Source of the DNA: Panorpa germanica
Taxonomy: Eukaryota; Arthropoda; Insecta; Mecoptera; Panorpidae
Reading direction: 5' to 3'
Assembly: GCA_963678705.1 (NCBI GenBank)
Contig: OY783205.1
Location: 5,828,001-5,892,000, forward strand
DNA: 64,000 nucleotides
Under the pieces are notes generated by a model. The model worked only from the letters and a program-made list of their open reading frames with translations. It was not told the DNA's origin and made no database searches. Positions 47,431 to 59,236 of this stretch are shown here, in pieces. The first letter of the stretch is position 1, and every line of letters begins with the position of its first letter. Made by a program: the position numbers and the translations under genes.

Positions 47431-48130
47431 TTGTTGTCTGAGTTTCTAACATATTGCAATAGTTTTGCTTTAACACTGTCTGCAGTTATTTTTGTGCCTG
47501 AGCTTTCGATCGCAATAATCATTGGTTGATATGATTCGGGCAGACCTGAGAGCAGCAACGTCCCGAGCCACTCGTCGTCAACTTTAAAGCCAATGTTGCG
47601 CAGCTTGTGAGCGGTTGACATAATTTTGCTCACATACTCTTCTATATTTTGACATCCACTGAGCGATGTGTTACATAAATCACGTAGCAGACCAACTCGG
47701 CGTGTAAGTCCTGAGTCGTCGAACGCTGCGGCCAATTTGTCCCAAACTCCTTTGGCCGTGTTTTCCTCTTGGATATGAACGTAATTGATCGGATCAACCA
47801 GAAGAATTAACTTTGTTTTCGCTTTTGTATCACGTTTTGAATCTGTGGGTGACGCCGGGTTAACCTCAATACAATCCCATAGTTCTTCGTGTTGTAGGTA
47901 TGTTTTCACTGCGAATTGCCAAGTCGAATAGTTTTCACGGCCGGTTAACTTCTCGATTAATGCCAGTGAATTATTCGATGCCATTTTTATTCGTTGAGAA
48001 CACTTTATACACAAAGAAGAACAGAAACAGTTTCAACAGCCACGTTTTTTTTTAAGGTTATGTTCACCACTAATAGTCTTTATTCACTTTTTTCTTTTCG
48101 AAAACACTCACTAAACGTCTCTAGGTTTAT

Positions 48131-48144
48131 CTGGGCCCATAACC
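48131..48144 (-). promoter_or_regulatory. Copia copy 2 primer-binding site
   Basis: The reverse complement reads GGTTATGGGCCCAG, adjacent to the 5' LTR, identical to copy 1. Confidence 0.7.
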
Positions 48145-48353
48145 TGTTATATTTAGCAGAGATAAATTATTAATTTATATTAATCAGGTTTATTATATTT
48201 AATTAGATGTACACATGCGTTATGATGTCACAGAGTATAGAATACATAGTAGGACGGTATTACAGAGTACAGTATTACCTACAGTATTACCGAGTGTAAA
48301 AAGAAAGATAGAATAGTGTCAAACCCTAGAGGGCGCTAAATTTAAATCCAACA
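48145..48353 (-). repeat. 5' LTR of Copia copy 2
   Basis: 209 bp, one base different from the 3' LTR by eye. Confidence 0.95.
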
Positions 48354-49065
48354 TTTTCTCAAGGTTTTGAATTTAAATTATTGTTATGTATAGTGTATAC
48401 TATACACACGTTTAATTTTATTAAAAAATAAAGATGTATAATTTCTTTTTTTTCAGTTTTTATATCATCATGTTTATCTGAGTGTATGAAATATAACACT
48501 TTTCAAAGACCTGTACTTCCGAATCTAATTTATTTTCTCAAGGTTTTGAATTTAAATTATAGTTATGTATAGTGTATACTATACACACGTTTAATTTTAA
48601 TAAAAAATAAAGATGTATAATTTCCTTTTTTTGAGTTTTTATATCACCATGTTTATCTAAGTGTATGAAATATAACACTTTTCAAAGACCTGTACCTCCG
48701 AATCTAATTTATTTTCTCAGGTTTTGAATTTAAATTATAGTTATGTATAGTGTATACTATACACACGTTTAATTTTATTAAAAAATAAAGATGTACAATT
48801 TCTTTTTTTTGAGTTTTTATATCACCATGTTTATCTGAGTGTATGAAATATAACACTTTTCAAAGACCTGTACTTCCGAATCTAATTTATTTTCTCAAGG
48901 TTTTGAATTTAAATTATTGTTATGTATAGTGTATACTATACACACGTTTATTTTTATTAAAAAATAAAGATGTATAATTTCTTTTTTTTGAGTTTTTATA
49001 TCAGCATTCAAATACCTGTAATTCCGAATTTATTATATTGTTTTGAATTCAAAATATAGTTATTT
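48354..49065 (-). repeat. About 180-bp tandem array, right arm, part right of Copia copy 2
   Basis: About four units in reverse orientation. The right arm has far fewer units in total than the left arm (about 5-6 against 11). Confidence 0.9.
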
Positions 49066-49387
49066 AAAGTAAACACTCTTAACGTGTTTTATAAAAATAA
49101 AGATGAGAAGTTACTTATTCTAATGTTTGCATATTCGTTAAAATAATTCTATTTTTGTATAGACGTTTATTATTCCTTAGTCTAATATATGATTGCAAAT
49201 GTTTATTTTCTATTATTACATTTTGTATTTATGTCAATAGTAACAATAATGACGGCTTAGTTTGCATTTGAACTGTATAATAGCAATTTAGAATATTCTC
49301 TATGAGACTGTAGACAGCTATGTTATTCACTCCAGTTTCCATCGCGCTGCTAGACCGCGCTGCTAACTTCACCGACGTAAGTTTATT

Positions 49388-50630
49388 TACCAGCTTTTAG
49401 AGACTAATTTTGAAATAACATCATCTCTTCTACCATTCTTTATAACAGATTGCGTAACTTAACCTACGATTCACCAAAGTTTAAAGAGGAATTTCGTTGT
49501 ACACTGGGCAACGAAGAGTTGGGCTTCCTAATGTACAGGGGTTAGGTAAAATAAATAAAATCTGTCGTATTGAAATCAATACATGTTTTACAATTCAACG
49601 AAGCCATTTCATGAAAAGAAACTCTGTGTAAAGTTTCAGGTCAATCGGATAAAGGCAAAGCATGCTCCAAGTACCTGGAAAATTAACAGGTTTCAGAAAA
49701 TATTCATTTTATTTGTTTGTCTTGCAGAATATTGATTTAATCCAAAAAAGTATTAAACAAAATTAAAATATTAATAGATATTAAAAAAGTATTTTATATT
49801 AAAAAAATAATAAAAAACATAAAGCAATATTAAAAAAGTATTAAACAAAAAATGTCTCGCACGACTAAGGATTTTCGGGAAATACGTGAAAAAACACGAT
49901 GGACGATATATTATCAAAACACAGCTTCTACCACATGACGTCGTCAATCAAATATTAGCGGTATCTATGAATTAAACTTATATATTACATAGATAATTAA
50001 AATAGTAGTTATTTCCTTATCAACATTATTCGAACTAGAAAATTTTCTTCACCTGAATTTTTCTAGCAGTTATTCTTCTTAAATATATTGTGTAGTAGAT
50101 GTTCGTTTATTTTTACTTCATCCTTACCTACAAACACAACCATAAACACTGTATCCTTACTCATAAATATTAAGAAAACAAAACATACATTTCTAGTGCT
50201 AGGATGCTATATCCAGTCAAGAAGAAATACCAGTCAAAACACAACATCTCTACTTGTTTCCGTTACAAATTTTATTTGCTTGAACAAAACTTGCATAATA
50301 TAACTGGAAGTAAATTGCCATGAAATAAACAAGTATTTAGTACGAGTATATTTTTTTACTATACGTGACAGTGCGCGAGTTCTGCAAGAAGTGATGACTT
50401 TTTTAAAATGTACGAATTCAAACTCTGGAGATGATATCGTATTGTATTCTAAAATATCAAACTATGTACCTAACAATGAATACACTGATGATAGTTTTGA
50501 CAGGATCCAAGTACGTTTTCAATTCGAGGAATTTCAAAGGGAAAGCAGAATATTAAACTAACAGAGTAAAGCAATCATGAAATAGAACAGATGAGTAATG
50601 TGATTTGATTGATGTCAACCTCAAGCACTT
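49388..50630. other. Unassigned AT-rich DNA
   Basis: No supported gene. A + strand stretch near 50390-50560 reads as an open peptide (LQEVMTFLKCTNSNSG...) that may be the upstream part of the unknown fragment that follows. Confidence 0.3.
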
Positions 50631-50635
50631 TTGAA

Positions 50636-51090
50636 TCAAATGAGAATGCAGTGCAGGTTGCCGTAACATTTTCAACACAGATCCACTGCATGAATCAGTA
50701 TCACCAGAAGCAATAGGGAAGCGAGGATAAAATCAAGCTATCGATTGTTATATCGCTTATGTGACTTCAATCATTGAAAGCAATCATTTAGGTAATTCTA
50801 TCTCTGAAATTATCGCATTAGTTTCCTTTGATCCAAATTTGCCATTTGAATCGATAATAAAAATGGTTAACCCTTAAAATTTGCAAAACATATTTATCAA
50901 TGAATTATCAGAATCCCAACAATTATTACTGACGAAACTAAACAATTCGTTTTTTCTAAAGATTTGACTCGGATGATGGATTTCTTATGGTAGAAGCGTC
51001 ACCGAGGAATAACAAAAATGTTTTAAAGATTCGGCTGAGAGAGTGACTAAAGGGGAAGATTATAATAAATTATTTACGAAAAGCGAACAG
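50636..51090 (+). pseudogene. Unknown protein fragment related to the foldback core
   Basis: It shares NTDPLHESVSPEA and flanking DNA with 43076-43215. The frame continues beyond the shared part (SIIESNHLGNSISEIIA..., FDPNLPFESIIKMVNP) with stops between pieces. It may be a relic of the foldback family's protein outside the element. Not recognised. Confidence 0.4.
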
Positions 51091-51098
51091 TACGTGTT

Positions 51099-53271
51099 TT
51101 AAATTAGCGTCAAGAGTTGTAATGAAAGGACGCGATCTTTAAATTTTTCTCGGAAGCCGCACGCCATACCTAAGAAAAGTGATTGATGATAATAGGTATA
51201 TGCACTTTTAATAAATCTACAACTTTTGCACAACACCTTTGTATATATATATATATATATATAAGATGATATCTCCAATTTTATTAGAAATTGTAATTTT
51301 TTAATCAAACTTATGCTACTTAACGAAATTGCCTCATTTAGCTTTAATCTAAAAAGATCCCAGTTAGTTTGATTATTGTGCAAGGATGGCCCAGTTTCTC
51401 TACTGCACATTTTCTCGTATACAGTAATAATCACCGGAGAGTGATCTGATGACAAATCCAAGCAGGATTCTGCTGTACACTTTTTCGGGTCAACACCTTT
51501 AGTGGAAAAATCGATCAAGTCCGGAATTTTTTTTGGTCAGAAGGCCAGTAAGTTGGTTCGTAAGTTGAAATTGATCTTAGATTTTTAGCACTCATTGCTT
51601 TTACTAGCTCTTTACCCTTGTTATTAGTTAATCTCTAGTTCCATGTTGGGTGCTTGGCGTTATAGTCACCCCCTGCCACAAATTTGTTACCCAGTGTTTC
51701 AAAAAAGGTCACGTAGTGTTCCTTTTTGTTGTTGTGTTTTGGTGGACAATAAATTGCTGAGATTGTTACTGGGCTAACTTCATTTTCAAAAGTAATACTG
51801 GTGGCCTGTAAATAATCCATTGCAAACTTCTCTCTTTCATGATGTGCAATACTATCTTTTATAATTATTGGAGTTCCAACATGTGCCTTACCATCCGGAT
51901 GTCTAGTGTGGTATATTTTTTATTTTGGAATACTAATGTAATGCCGTTCAGTGAAGTGGGTCTCTGATACCATCATGATATCTATGTCTTGGTCAATTAA
52001 AAAAGTTCTCAAGAGTATTGGTGTAAACCGTTTGCGTTCCAAATAGACAATTTATTCTTTTGTTGTTTATAGTTTTGTTGTTGTACTGTCATGAGGCCAA
52101 TTTACTAACTACGACAGTAAGTAGGTTGAGGATCGTCCCCATCTGTTCCATGAGTCTAGCAAGCAATTCTTCAAGCTTAACCATATTGCTGTCTGATTGG
52201 GTGCTTGTTGGTATTATTTGATCATTAAGAGCTCGGGCGTATGATACTCCAGTTTTTATTTGGCTTTCTAGGGTGAGTTGAGCTTCAGTTTGATTGTTCT
52301 TCTTTTCACGTAGTGTGGGCCATAATTTCTGTTGCAATTGCTTATGTACTTCACATCCTCTGTAGTCACCCTGCATTTCCTCCGCAATTAGCGCATTTAA
52401 CTTGGTTGTCTTTTATTATGCGAGAGCAATTTTTTGTCTCATGTTGCTCAGCACATTTTACGCATTTGTGTACTTTGCGACAGTATGCTTTAGTGAGCCC
52501 AAATGCCTGGCACATTGGAGAATTTGGTACGTGGTGGTTCGCATTTAACAATATTATAATCAAGTTTTTCTATATTGTAAACTTCTTTGTTGTTTACACT
52601 AGTTTTTAGGTCTACATAAAACATAGGTAGAGGTAATTTGGTGACACTGTGTTTTATGTTATGCTTGTTCACTGCCTCGTGACCAATACCCGTTGATTTT
52701 ATTGCATCCACCTCTGTTCCGTGATGTAGGCCTCTTAGTAAAAACCTAAATGTTTTTTCACATTTTGGTCTGAAGGTGTGGTATTGGGTGTTTTTATCAT
52801 CCAACTCCTTTATAAGTGTTTTAAAGTGTTCAGCCTCAAAAACTTGAACTTAGTGGATTTGACTGTATAATTACTCGTAATGTTTTGCATCAGTGTATGG
52901 ATGAGTTGAATCACTCCTACCTTATATATTGTTACAAGTGGAGGTTTGGGTATAATGGTTGTGTTGCTTGATTCATTGGTAACTCGCTCGTTTGTGGTTT
53001 CTATGTTTTCTCGTTCTTCTTCTGTCAGGCATTCAAAACTGTTATTGATTTCAATTGGTTTACGCAGCCAATAGTCGGCTAGTTTTGTTTGTTTCCTTGC
53101 AATCAGCACATTTGGACTTCTTAGTCTTTTATTGTGTTGGACGGTTGTCCAACGGTTGGATGGAGATTGCAAACATTGGGCTATAGTATCTAAAATGGTG
53201 TCCGTTTTATCAGAGATGTTTGTTTTATCGGTAACGAAAGCTGTAGTATTTTGCGGCGGACTTCTGATCAC
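51099..53271 (-). pseudogene. Jockey-like LINE, ORF1 and start of ORF2
   Basis: On the minus strand from 53271: an ORF1 region, then CCHC-type zinc knuckles near 52370-52470 (CRKVHKCVKCAEQHETKNC, then CANCGG), then an ORF2 endonuclease region with VAGGDYNAKHPTWN at about 51640-51680 and LSSDHSPVI at about 51430-51450. These are typical of Jockey LINEs. The copy has several frame breaks and lacks its reverse transcriptase. A short (TA)n run (51241-51262) interrupts it. Confidence 0.8.
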
Positions 53272-53289
53272 CTTCTTATTAATTATTGG

Positions 53290-55327
53290 CTCACAATTAA
53301 TTTAGGTTTGATTTTATTTTATTCTCAATACAATACACTATTATTATCAGAACAATAATTGTGCACTGCATTGTATATAAGAATTCACTTTTTTTCTATG
53401 TATTTAGTGTAAGGAGAAACCCACATGTTATGCCATATAGGTTATACACCATATAATCTAAGGTTTATATTCCACTTTAAATAGAGATTTAGATTATCTA
53501 CGATAATTTGTAAATGTTCAACGGATACTCGTTCAATTCGTTTTAAACACTTTTTTTGTTAATATAATAACAAACTAGTAGTTAAAAACAATTTTATTAA
53601 ATAATTTATAGAATATTTGAAGAACGTTAAATAAAGAACGTCCGCTCTGCTTACCAAGCGTTAATTAACTGATAATTTATTTCACATTTATTTCGCTTAA
53701 AATATTCGTTTCCGTTCGGCTACAAAATGTTGTAAAAGACAAAATTTACCTAGACATTAAGACATTTAACAGATGTTTGTTTACCAGATTTTATATTTCA
53801 TAAATTTACGATCTGACCTTTTTTGTAATAAAGAAAGTTTGAATAATTTTATTGCTGTTAGTTTATTTTTATCGCATTTTTTTTTAAATAACGTCGAGAC
53901 CAGAATCGAGACTCGGGTCTCGTCGGTTGTGGTCTCGGTACCGTCTCAATAGTTTTCAGATATGCCTCGTTTCGTCTCGTCACGCTTTTACGAGACGAGA
54001 CAAGTCTCGTGCTCGTGTGAAGCCATAAAAACAAAGTGAAAACAAATAATGAACGGGAAAATATGATAAACAAATTTAGGTAAACAAAAATCAGATGTCT
54101 TATGGTTACAGGAAGGATAATAAAATAATAGGCAGATCTATCATTTTAAATTAGAATTATTAGGGCAATTGTTCAGATACTTTTAGATCATAGGTGGTGC
54201 TAATGTTGGTAGGGTTTTAAGTTTATATTCAAAATATAATGTTTACTGATTAACACACTATGAAGTAACAAAAATGAAAAAAGTATTTTGTATTTTCCAA
54301 ATAGGAAATAGGTTTTTAAATGTTTTCAAAGAAAATATAAAATTCTATACTCTTAAAAGGTATTTAAGAACAAAATAGAAAATAGGTATTTACTATTTTG
54401 TATTTACATTTTGAGTATATGTATTTGAAAAACGCACATCCCTGATAATTACACTGTTTAACTTAATTCATGCTATCCTACCTGAAATCAAAGAAACGAT
54501 ATTTAAAGTATATTATTTAAATTGTCAATTCCTTTTTATCTAATTTTGTTATAATTATAATGTTCCAGCTGAAAGTTTATTTGTTTATATGTTTACGCGA
54601 TTCGTATAGTGGCTCGAAAACGGCTCCGCGCATTTCCTTGAAAATTGTCTATTTCGTAGAGAAAAAAATTCTAACACTTTTATCCTGAATTTCTTGAAAA
54701 CCCGTAATTTTGACAAATAAAAATTCTTCTATTTTGGTCTATAACTTTTAATTCATGACAGAAAATTTAAATTTTGAAACGTTACGTTTTTAATGTTAAC
54801 ATATTTAAAAATTAGAAATTAAAAAATTGGAAAAGGGTGCGTTGAGTGAATTAGGGGGCGCGGTAGGAAACTTTGGAGAAAACTCAAATTTTAAAATTCA
54901 AAAATTTTATTTGGGGACACGGGGGTGGTTCTTGCTGAGGGTAAAAATAGGGCTAGAAAGTTGAAATTTTATATATGGGCTAACTTTTCTACTTAATTTA
55001 CAAATCGAAAAAAAAATTATTTGTTAAAACATATGTAAAATAGATATGGATTTCATATATAAAATTTGAAATGAAATTCAATTCACACACAAAAGACACA
55101 AAGTCGCTTACGATAAAGCTAAACTCTAGCCTAATTTTATAACAACTTAACAATAGGCACAGTACGTTCTGTCAACTCCAAATATCAACTGTGCTGGCAT
55201 GAGTATATGGTCACTGTTTTATCGACAGACGAGCTTTGTACCAACTAAAGAAATATAATTTCATTACGTCTTTCTTCTCAATAAAGAAAATTTTCACCAA
55301 AATTGTCACTAATCTACAGCAAAGTAA
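53290..55327. other. Unassigned DNA with a GAGAC-rich segment
   Basis: No gene. At 53893-54028 the motif GTCTCG/CGAGAC recurs about eight times in both orientations, like the subterminal repeats of some hAT or MITE ends. 54570-55010 resembles non-coding DNA-transposon text with many A/T runs. Confidence 0.35.
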
Positions 55328-55708
55328 TTAAGGAGGTACAGGAGGTACCGTCAATATAAAAAGTTTATCTCTCGGTAATATGAAATACGAATTTCGGAGT
55401 ATGTGAGGGACGAGCAAATATTGGGACTGTACCTTTGAAAATGAATTTTTCAATTCCCTATTAAACTGCTTTTTGCCTGCTAAAATGATTTTTTTATGCA
55501 TATAATAGTTTAATAAATGAAAAATTACCTATAATTAATATCAAATTTATATTAATTCCATTTAAATTCAAATTAAATATTTTGAAAAATTAATAAAGAA
55601 TTTGGCAACGCTGTAAATTTTTCGTATGTTGACGCATGCGTGTTTTGTTTTTTTTTGACAGCCAAATTGTTATAATAATAATAATTTTATATAATATTTA
55701 TAGATATA

Positions 55709-56038
55709 CTAGCTGTCCCGGCCACGCGTTGCTGTGACTAACGTTTTTGTCATATTACATTACATAGCGCCATCTATTGAATATTTACTCAATCTATTTA
55801 CTCAATCTAGTCAACAGATGTCGCCATCTTTTAAAATCGTTTGGAGCTAACAGATAATTAATTAATTTGCAATAAGATAATATTGCAATCATAAATTGAG
55901 ATGTAAGCTATCCTATCTTTCCAGTTGGATCAAACTGCACCCGGTGTACAAATTTGATTAAAATCGGTTAAGTAGTTTAGGAGTCCATCGCGGACAAACT
56001 CGGACAAACATGTGACACGTAATTTATATATATTAAGA
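55709..56038 (-). mobile_element. Helitron-like short interspersed repeat, copy B
   Basis: Same family as 13976-14296: minus-strand start TCTTAATATATATAAATTACG, end CAGCTAG followed by T. It is inserted 80 bp before the transposase start codon and shares the CGCCATCTATTGAATATTTA block. Confidence 0.55.
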
Positions 56039-56117
56039 TTAAATATTATATTATATTATATACTGTGCAAATATTTAAAATATTATTTACAATAGTGTGC
56101 AATAGAGTGCAATAAAA

Positions 56118-58836
56118 ATGAGTGAAGAAATAAAACGTTATTATTGGCAAGGCAAAAGAGTTACTGAAAAGAATTTTAACCAACGAGTCGCTCAGAATAA
56201 ATCAGGACAAAAAAGAAAGATAATAGATAACCCAATATCTCCTATATGTAATGTCGTACAGGGAAGGAGAATAATAGAAATAGATCATTTGGCTAAACAC
56301 ATGAAATGTAATGGATTATTGGATTTAGAAAATATTACTTCAGAAGAACGGCAAGGCTTGGGTTCAATTTTTTACATTTTGTGCATTGTTTGTAATATAA
56401 ATAATCTTGTGCCAACTGACAAGCAGCATGAAGTGACTGATTCTACTACAAAAAGAAAACGCTTTGACGTCAATTCCAAAGTTGTCATTGGTAAATAAAT
56501 TAGACAATAGAAAATAATTATATATGTGTATTGTGTATGTAATATATATGAACTATTTTCCTAGGTGCGCTACATGCTGGGATGGGATCAACATATCTAA
56601 ACAAGCTTTTAGCGTCATTAAATATTCCATCACTTGATGGAAAAACTTTCAAAAATTATGAATATGAAATAGGAACAACTATTGAGGAGGTGGTGAAGGA
56701 TAGTTGTCGTGAATGGGCCAAAGTGGAACGAAAAATGACAATTCAAAATTCTGAGAAAATTCAACAACTGTTGTAAGCATTATAAATTAAATTATTTCAT
56801 CTTTAAAATTGGCAATCGATTGAAAATTAGTATTTAAATATTTTAGACTTATGAATATTTTCATTCTGCTTAATTGTTCATTTAAAAATATATGTTACAG
56901 ACCACAAAGTGCACCGTCCAATTTCATTCTGCCTGAATTAAATACAGGACTGACAGAGTATGAAATAAAAGCTGCCATGCACAACAATGAAGAAACCATG
57001 TCTATTTCGGTTGATGATGATACCTTTGTTGAGAAAAATAATTGTGAGGGGTTAATTGATGTTGAAAATTCGAAGGAAACATATGATGGTGTTGTACGTG
57101 TTGCTGCATCATATGATATGGGTTACAGTACCAAAGGAAGTGGACGGACATATGACAGCAAAAATGGTTACGGTGCATTTTTGGGCAGAGAAACTGGCAA
57201 AGCAATTGATGATTACACCACAAATCGCAGCTGTAGAAAATGTTCACTTGGTCATCCAAAATCAGATCATGACTGCAGACTTAATTTTATTGGGAGTGCG
57301 AAAGCTATGGAACCATTTGCTGCTGCTCGTATTATTTCAGAGAGTACAATATTAAAAGATTTAAATATGGAGTTAGGAATTTTAATTGGAGATGACGATA
57401 GCTCAACAATTGCTGCAGTTCGAGCAGCAAGTAGTACGTCTGTTATTAAGTTTTCGGATAAAAACCATACAAGTCGGGGTGTCACAAATACTTTGTACAA
57501 ATATGCTAAGGAACATAAGGAATTGAAAAGTGAAGCAATAGCTTATCTGCATCGGTGCTTTACTTATGCCATTTCTCAAAACGCAGGAAATTGCACAGCA
57601 ATAGCGGATACTTTGAGAAATATTCCAAATCACACTTTTAATCATCATGATAATTGTGGTGATTGGTGCAGGTTTGCAAAAAATCCAGGAACCTATGAAC
57701 ACCGGGTTATAAAAGGTGGTTTTCAAAGTCCAAAATTATTTGAAGACTTGAAATCCCTTTTTGATAAATTAGCTAACAATGTAGAACGATTTGCTGCTGG
57801 AGCATCCAGTCAAGCAAATGAAAGTCTAAATGCCACCATGACTAGTCATTACCCCAAATCTAGATGCTATTCTCAAACAGCTTCTGGAGATTTTAGATTT
57901 GGTTGTACTATTGCTGAAAAAAATCTTAGTGAGGGGTATATTCAGGCAGCTGCAAAAAAAATATCTTTGTCTCCAGGAGTACATACTACAAAGTATATCG
58001 ATAGAAGATCAAAAATTGCGCAACGGCGATATTTAAAGGCAAAGCGTCCAGAATTTAAACGTAGGCGACTATTTTTGAAAGAACAGCGAGGTAACCTACG
58101 GAAAAAAAAAGAGAATATGGAAGGGACCCAATACGAATGCAAAATGGGATTCCTTTCCACAAATGTAACACTTGATCCAATTTCTAATACCATTGGTGTA
58201 CATGAAGAGATCGTTCTAACAGATGATGAAATACCAGCTTCCAATTCTGTTGTGGTGTTTTTAGATTTGGAAACATCTGGTTTATCAAGAAATTCCGATA
58301 TTCTACAAATTGCAGCACAATGCAAGAACTCGACATTTTCTGATTACATTAATCCAATACAGAGAATATCACCCCAGGCTTCTGCATGTAACGGACTAAC
58401 CAATGAACAAGGTGAATTGTTGCTTAATGGCACCAGAGTACCATCGATCCCACTGAGATTTGCTTTGGATGCGTTTCGTAGCTTTCTAATCAAGCTAAAA
58501 CATTCCGTTGTTTTAGTTGCTCACAACTGTAAATTTGATGCACCAATTCTTATAACATCTATAAAAAAAATGTCTATGATTGATGATTTTGGGTCCGTTG
58601 TCATAGGTTTCGTAGATACTCTGCCTCTCATCAAATCAGTGACAGATCGTAAAGGAAAAGGAAAGTGCACTCTAATTGGTCTAGCTTCATGGCTTAATAT
58701 TCCTACTGACAGTGCTCATAATGCTGTGTATGATGTTATAATGTTAGCGAAAATCTGTGCAAATCTTAAAATATCTACTGATCAGATCATTAATCGTAAA
58801 ATTAATTGGAATGATTCCATTGTTAACATTCAATAA
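56118..58836 (+). CDS. Mutator-like DDE transposase fused to a DEDDh exonuclease
   Basis: Three exons: 56118-56490, 56565-56772 and 56901-58836, with GT/AG introns of 74 and 128 bp; splicing gives an open frame of 838 residues. The N-terminus has paired cysteines of the family's zinc-binding region. Residues about 124-190 (HAGMGSTYLNKLLASLNIP...) and YDMGY, HPKSDHDC, GSAKAMEP, IGDDDSST and NESLN match the Mutator-like transposase domain; likely catalytic residues are D266, one aspartate of 358-360, and E501. A basic linker leads to a DnaQ-like domain with DLET (D649, E651), AHNCKFD (D740) and HNAVYD (H800, D805), the full DEDDh set. Family knowledge: related proteins carry extra nuclease domains. 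Inference: the exonuclease trims ends during transposition. It looks intact except for its C-terminal tail. Confidence 0.85.
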
Positions 58837-58857
58837 AAACATTAATTCCATTACAAA

Positions 58858-59006
58858 ATTGTATGTCAGTAGGAATGAGAAGGAAGTTAGCAGAAGCTAA
58901 CATAACTTACAACAATTTACTGAAAACATTTCGAGAAGATGGAGACGCTGGTATAAGAAAATTATTAGGAAAAGATGAAAAGGGAAAAGTTCGAGTCTCG
59001 AAGTAA
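58858..59006 (+). pseudogene. Displaced C-terminal tail of the exonuclease
   Basis: Right after the stop codon the + strand reads NCMSVGMRRKLAEANITYNN... up to VRVSK and a stop. This helical segment resembles the C-terminus of DnaQ-like transposon exonucleases. It is not in frame with the 838-residue product, so either a shift has cut it off or it belongs to an alternative exon; no good acceptor is visible. Confidence 0.45.
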
Positions 59007-59236
59007 AAAAAAATTATCAGTAGCTTGTTGAATTATTTAAAAACATAAAATGGAATATAATAAACAATTCATTTTCATTTACATTTAATTGTATGAATTA
59101 TAGTGAAATATATATGTTATATGTTTAAAATATTTATTTACTACTATTTACTATTTTTCTTTAATATTGAACATATTTATGGTATATGTCTCTACGATTT
59201 TACAATCTTCTTACAAATATTCCCAATCCCATCATG

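Larger units (their letters stand above)
44226..48014 (-). pseudogene. Copia gag-pol fossil, copy 2
   Basis: On the minus strand: gag from 48014, integrase near 46000-46900, then RT and RNase H in a long open stretch from 45974 to 44226 (582 residues, with YVDDG and GYSDADYAND). It is closely similar to copy 1, with scattered amino-acid differences. It is a fossil because the coding region is interrupted and carries SINE insertions. Confidence 0.9.
43915..48353 (-). mobile_element. Copia-type LTR retrotransposon, copy 2 (broken, young, nested)
   Basis: Same family as the copy at 7639-12173, in the opposite orientation. LTRs are 209 bp and differ at one base by eye. The 5-bp target duplication is TTTTC (43910-43914 and 48354-48358). 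It sits inside the foldback element's tandem array, so it is younger than that element. Two tRNA-like SINE sequences lie inside it. Gag, integrase, RT and RNase H parts are recognisable. It is broken, with about two or three breaks besides the insertions. Confidence 0.95.
38880..49378. mobile_element. Foldback-type DNA transposon with tandem-repeat arms, 9-bp target duplication
   Basis: The ends are ACGTCGGTGAAGTAAGCAGC and its near-complement GCTAACTTCACCGACGT, flanked by the 9-bp direct repeat AAGTTTATT at 38871-38879 and 49379-49387. Inverted arms run about 38880-42010 and 43440-49378. Each arm begins with some 300 bp of single-copy sequence, followed by an array of about 180-bp tandem units. 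The right arm is interrupted by a Copia element (43915-48353); without it the transposon is about 6.05 kb. Foldback elements of Drosophila have such arms and 9-bp duplications, and Mutator-like elements also make 9-bp duplications, so the superfamily is open. I see no intact transposase. Confidence 0.85.

Noticed and set aside
49371-49386. CGACGTAAGTTT donor-like sequence
   Set aside because: It is created by the foldback tip meeting its target duplication; no AG precedes it at a suitable distance.
51539-51555. CAG, 7 bases, GTAAGT, and GTAAGT at 52111
   Set aside because: Both are inside the Jockey LINE fragment, and the spacing is not a multiple of three.
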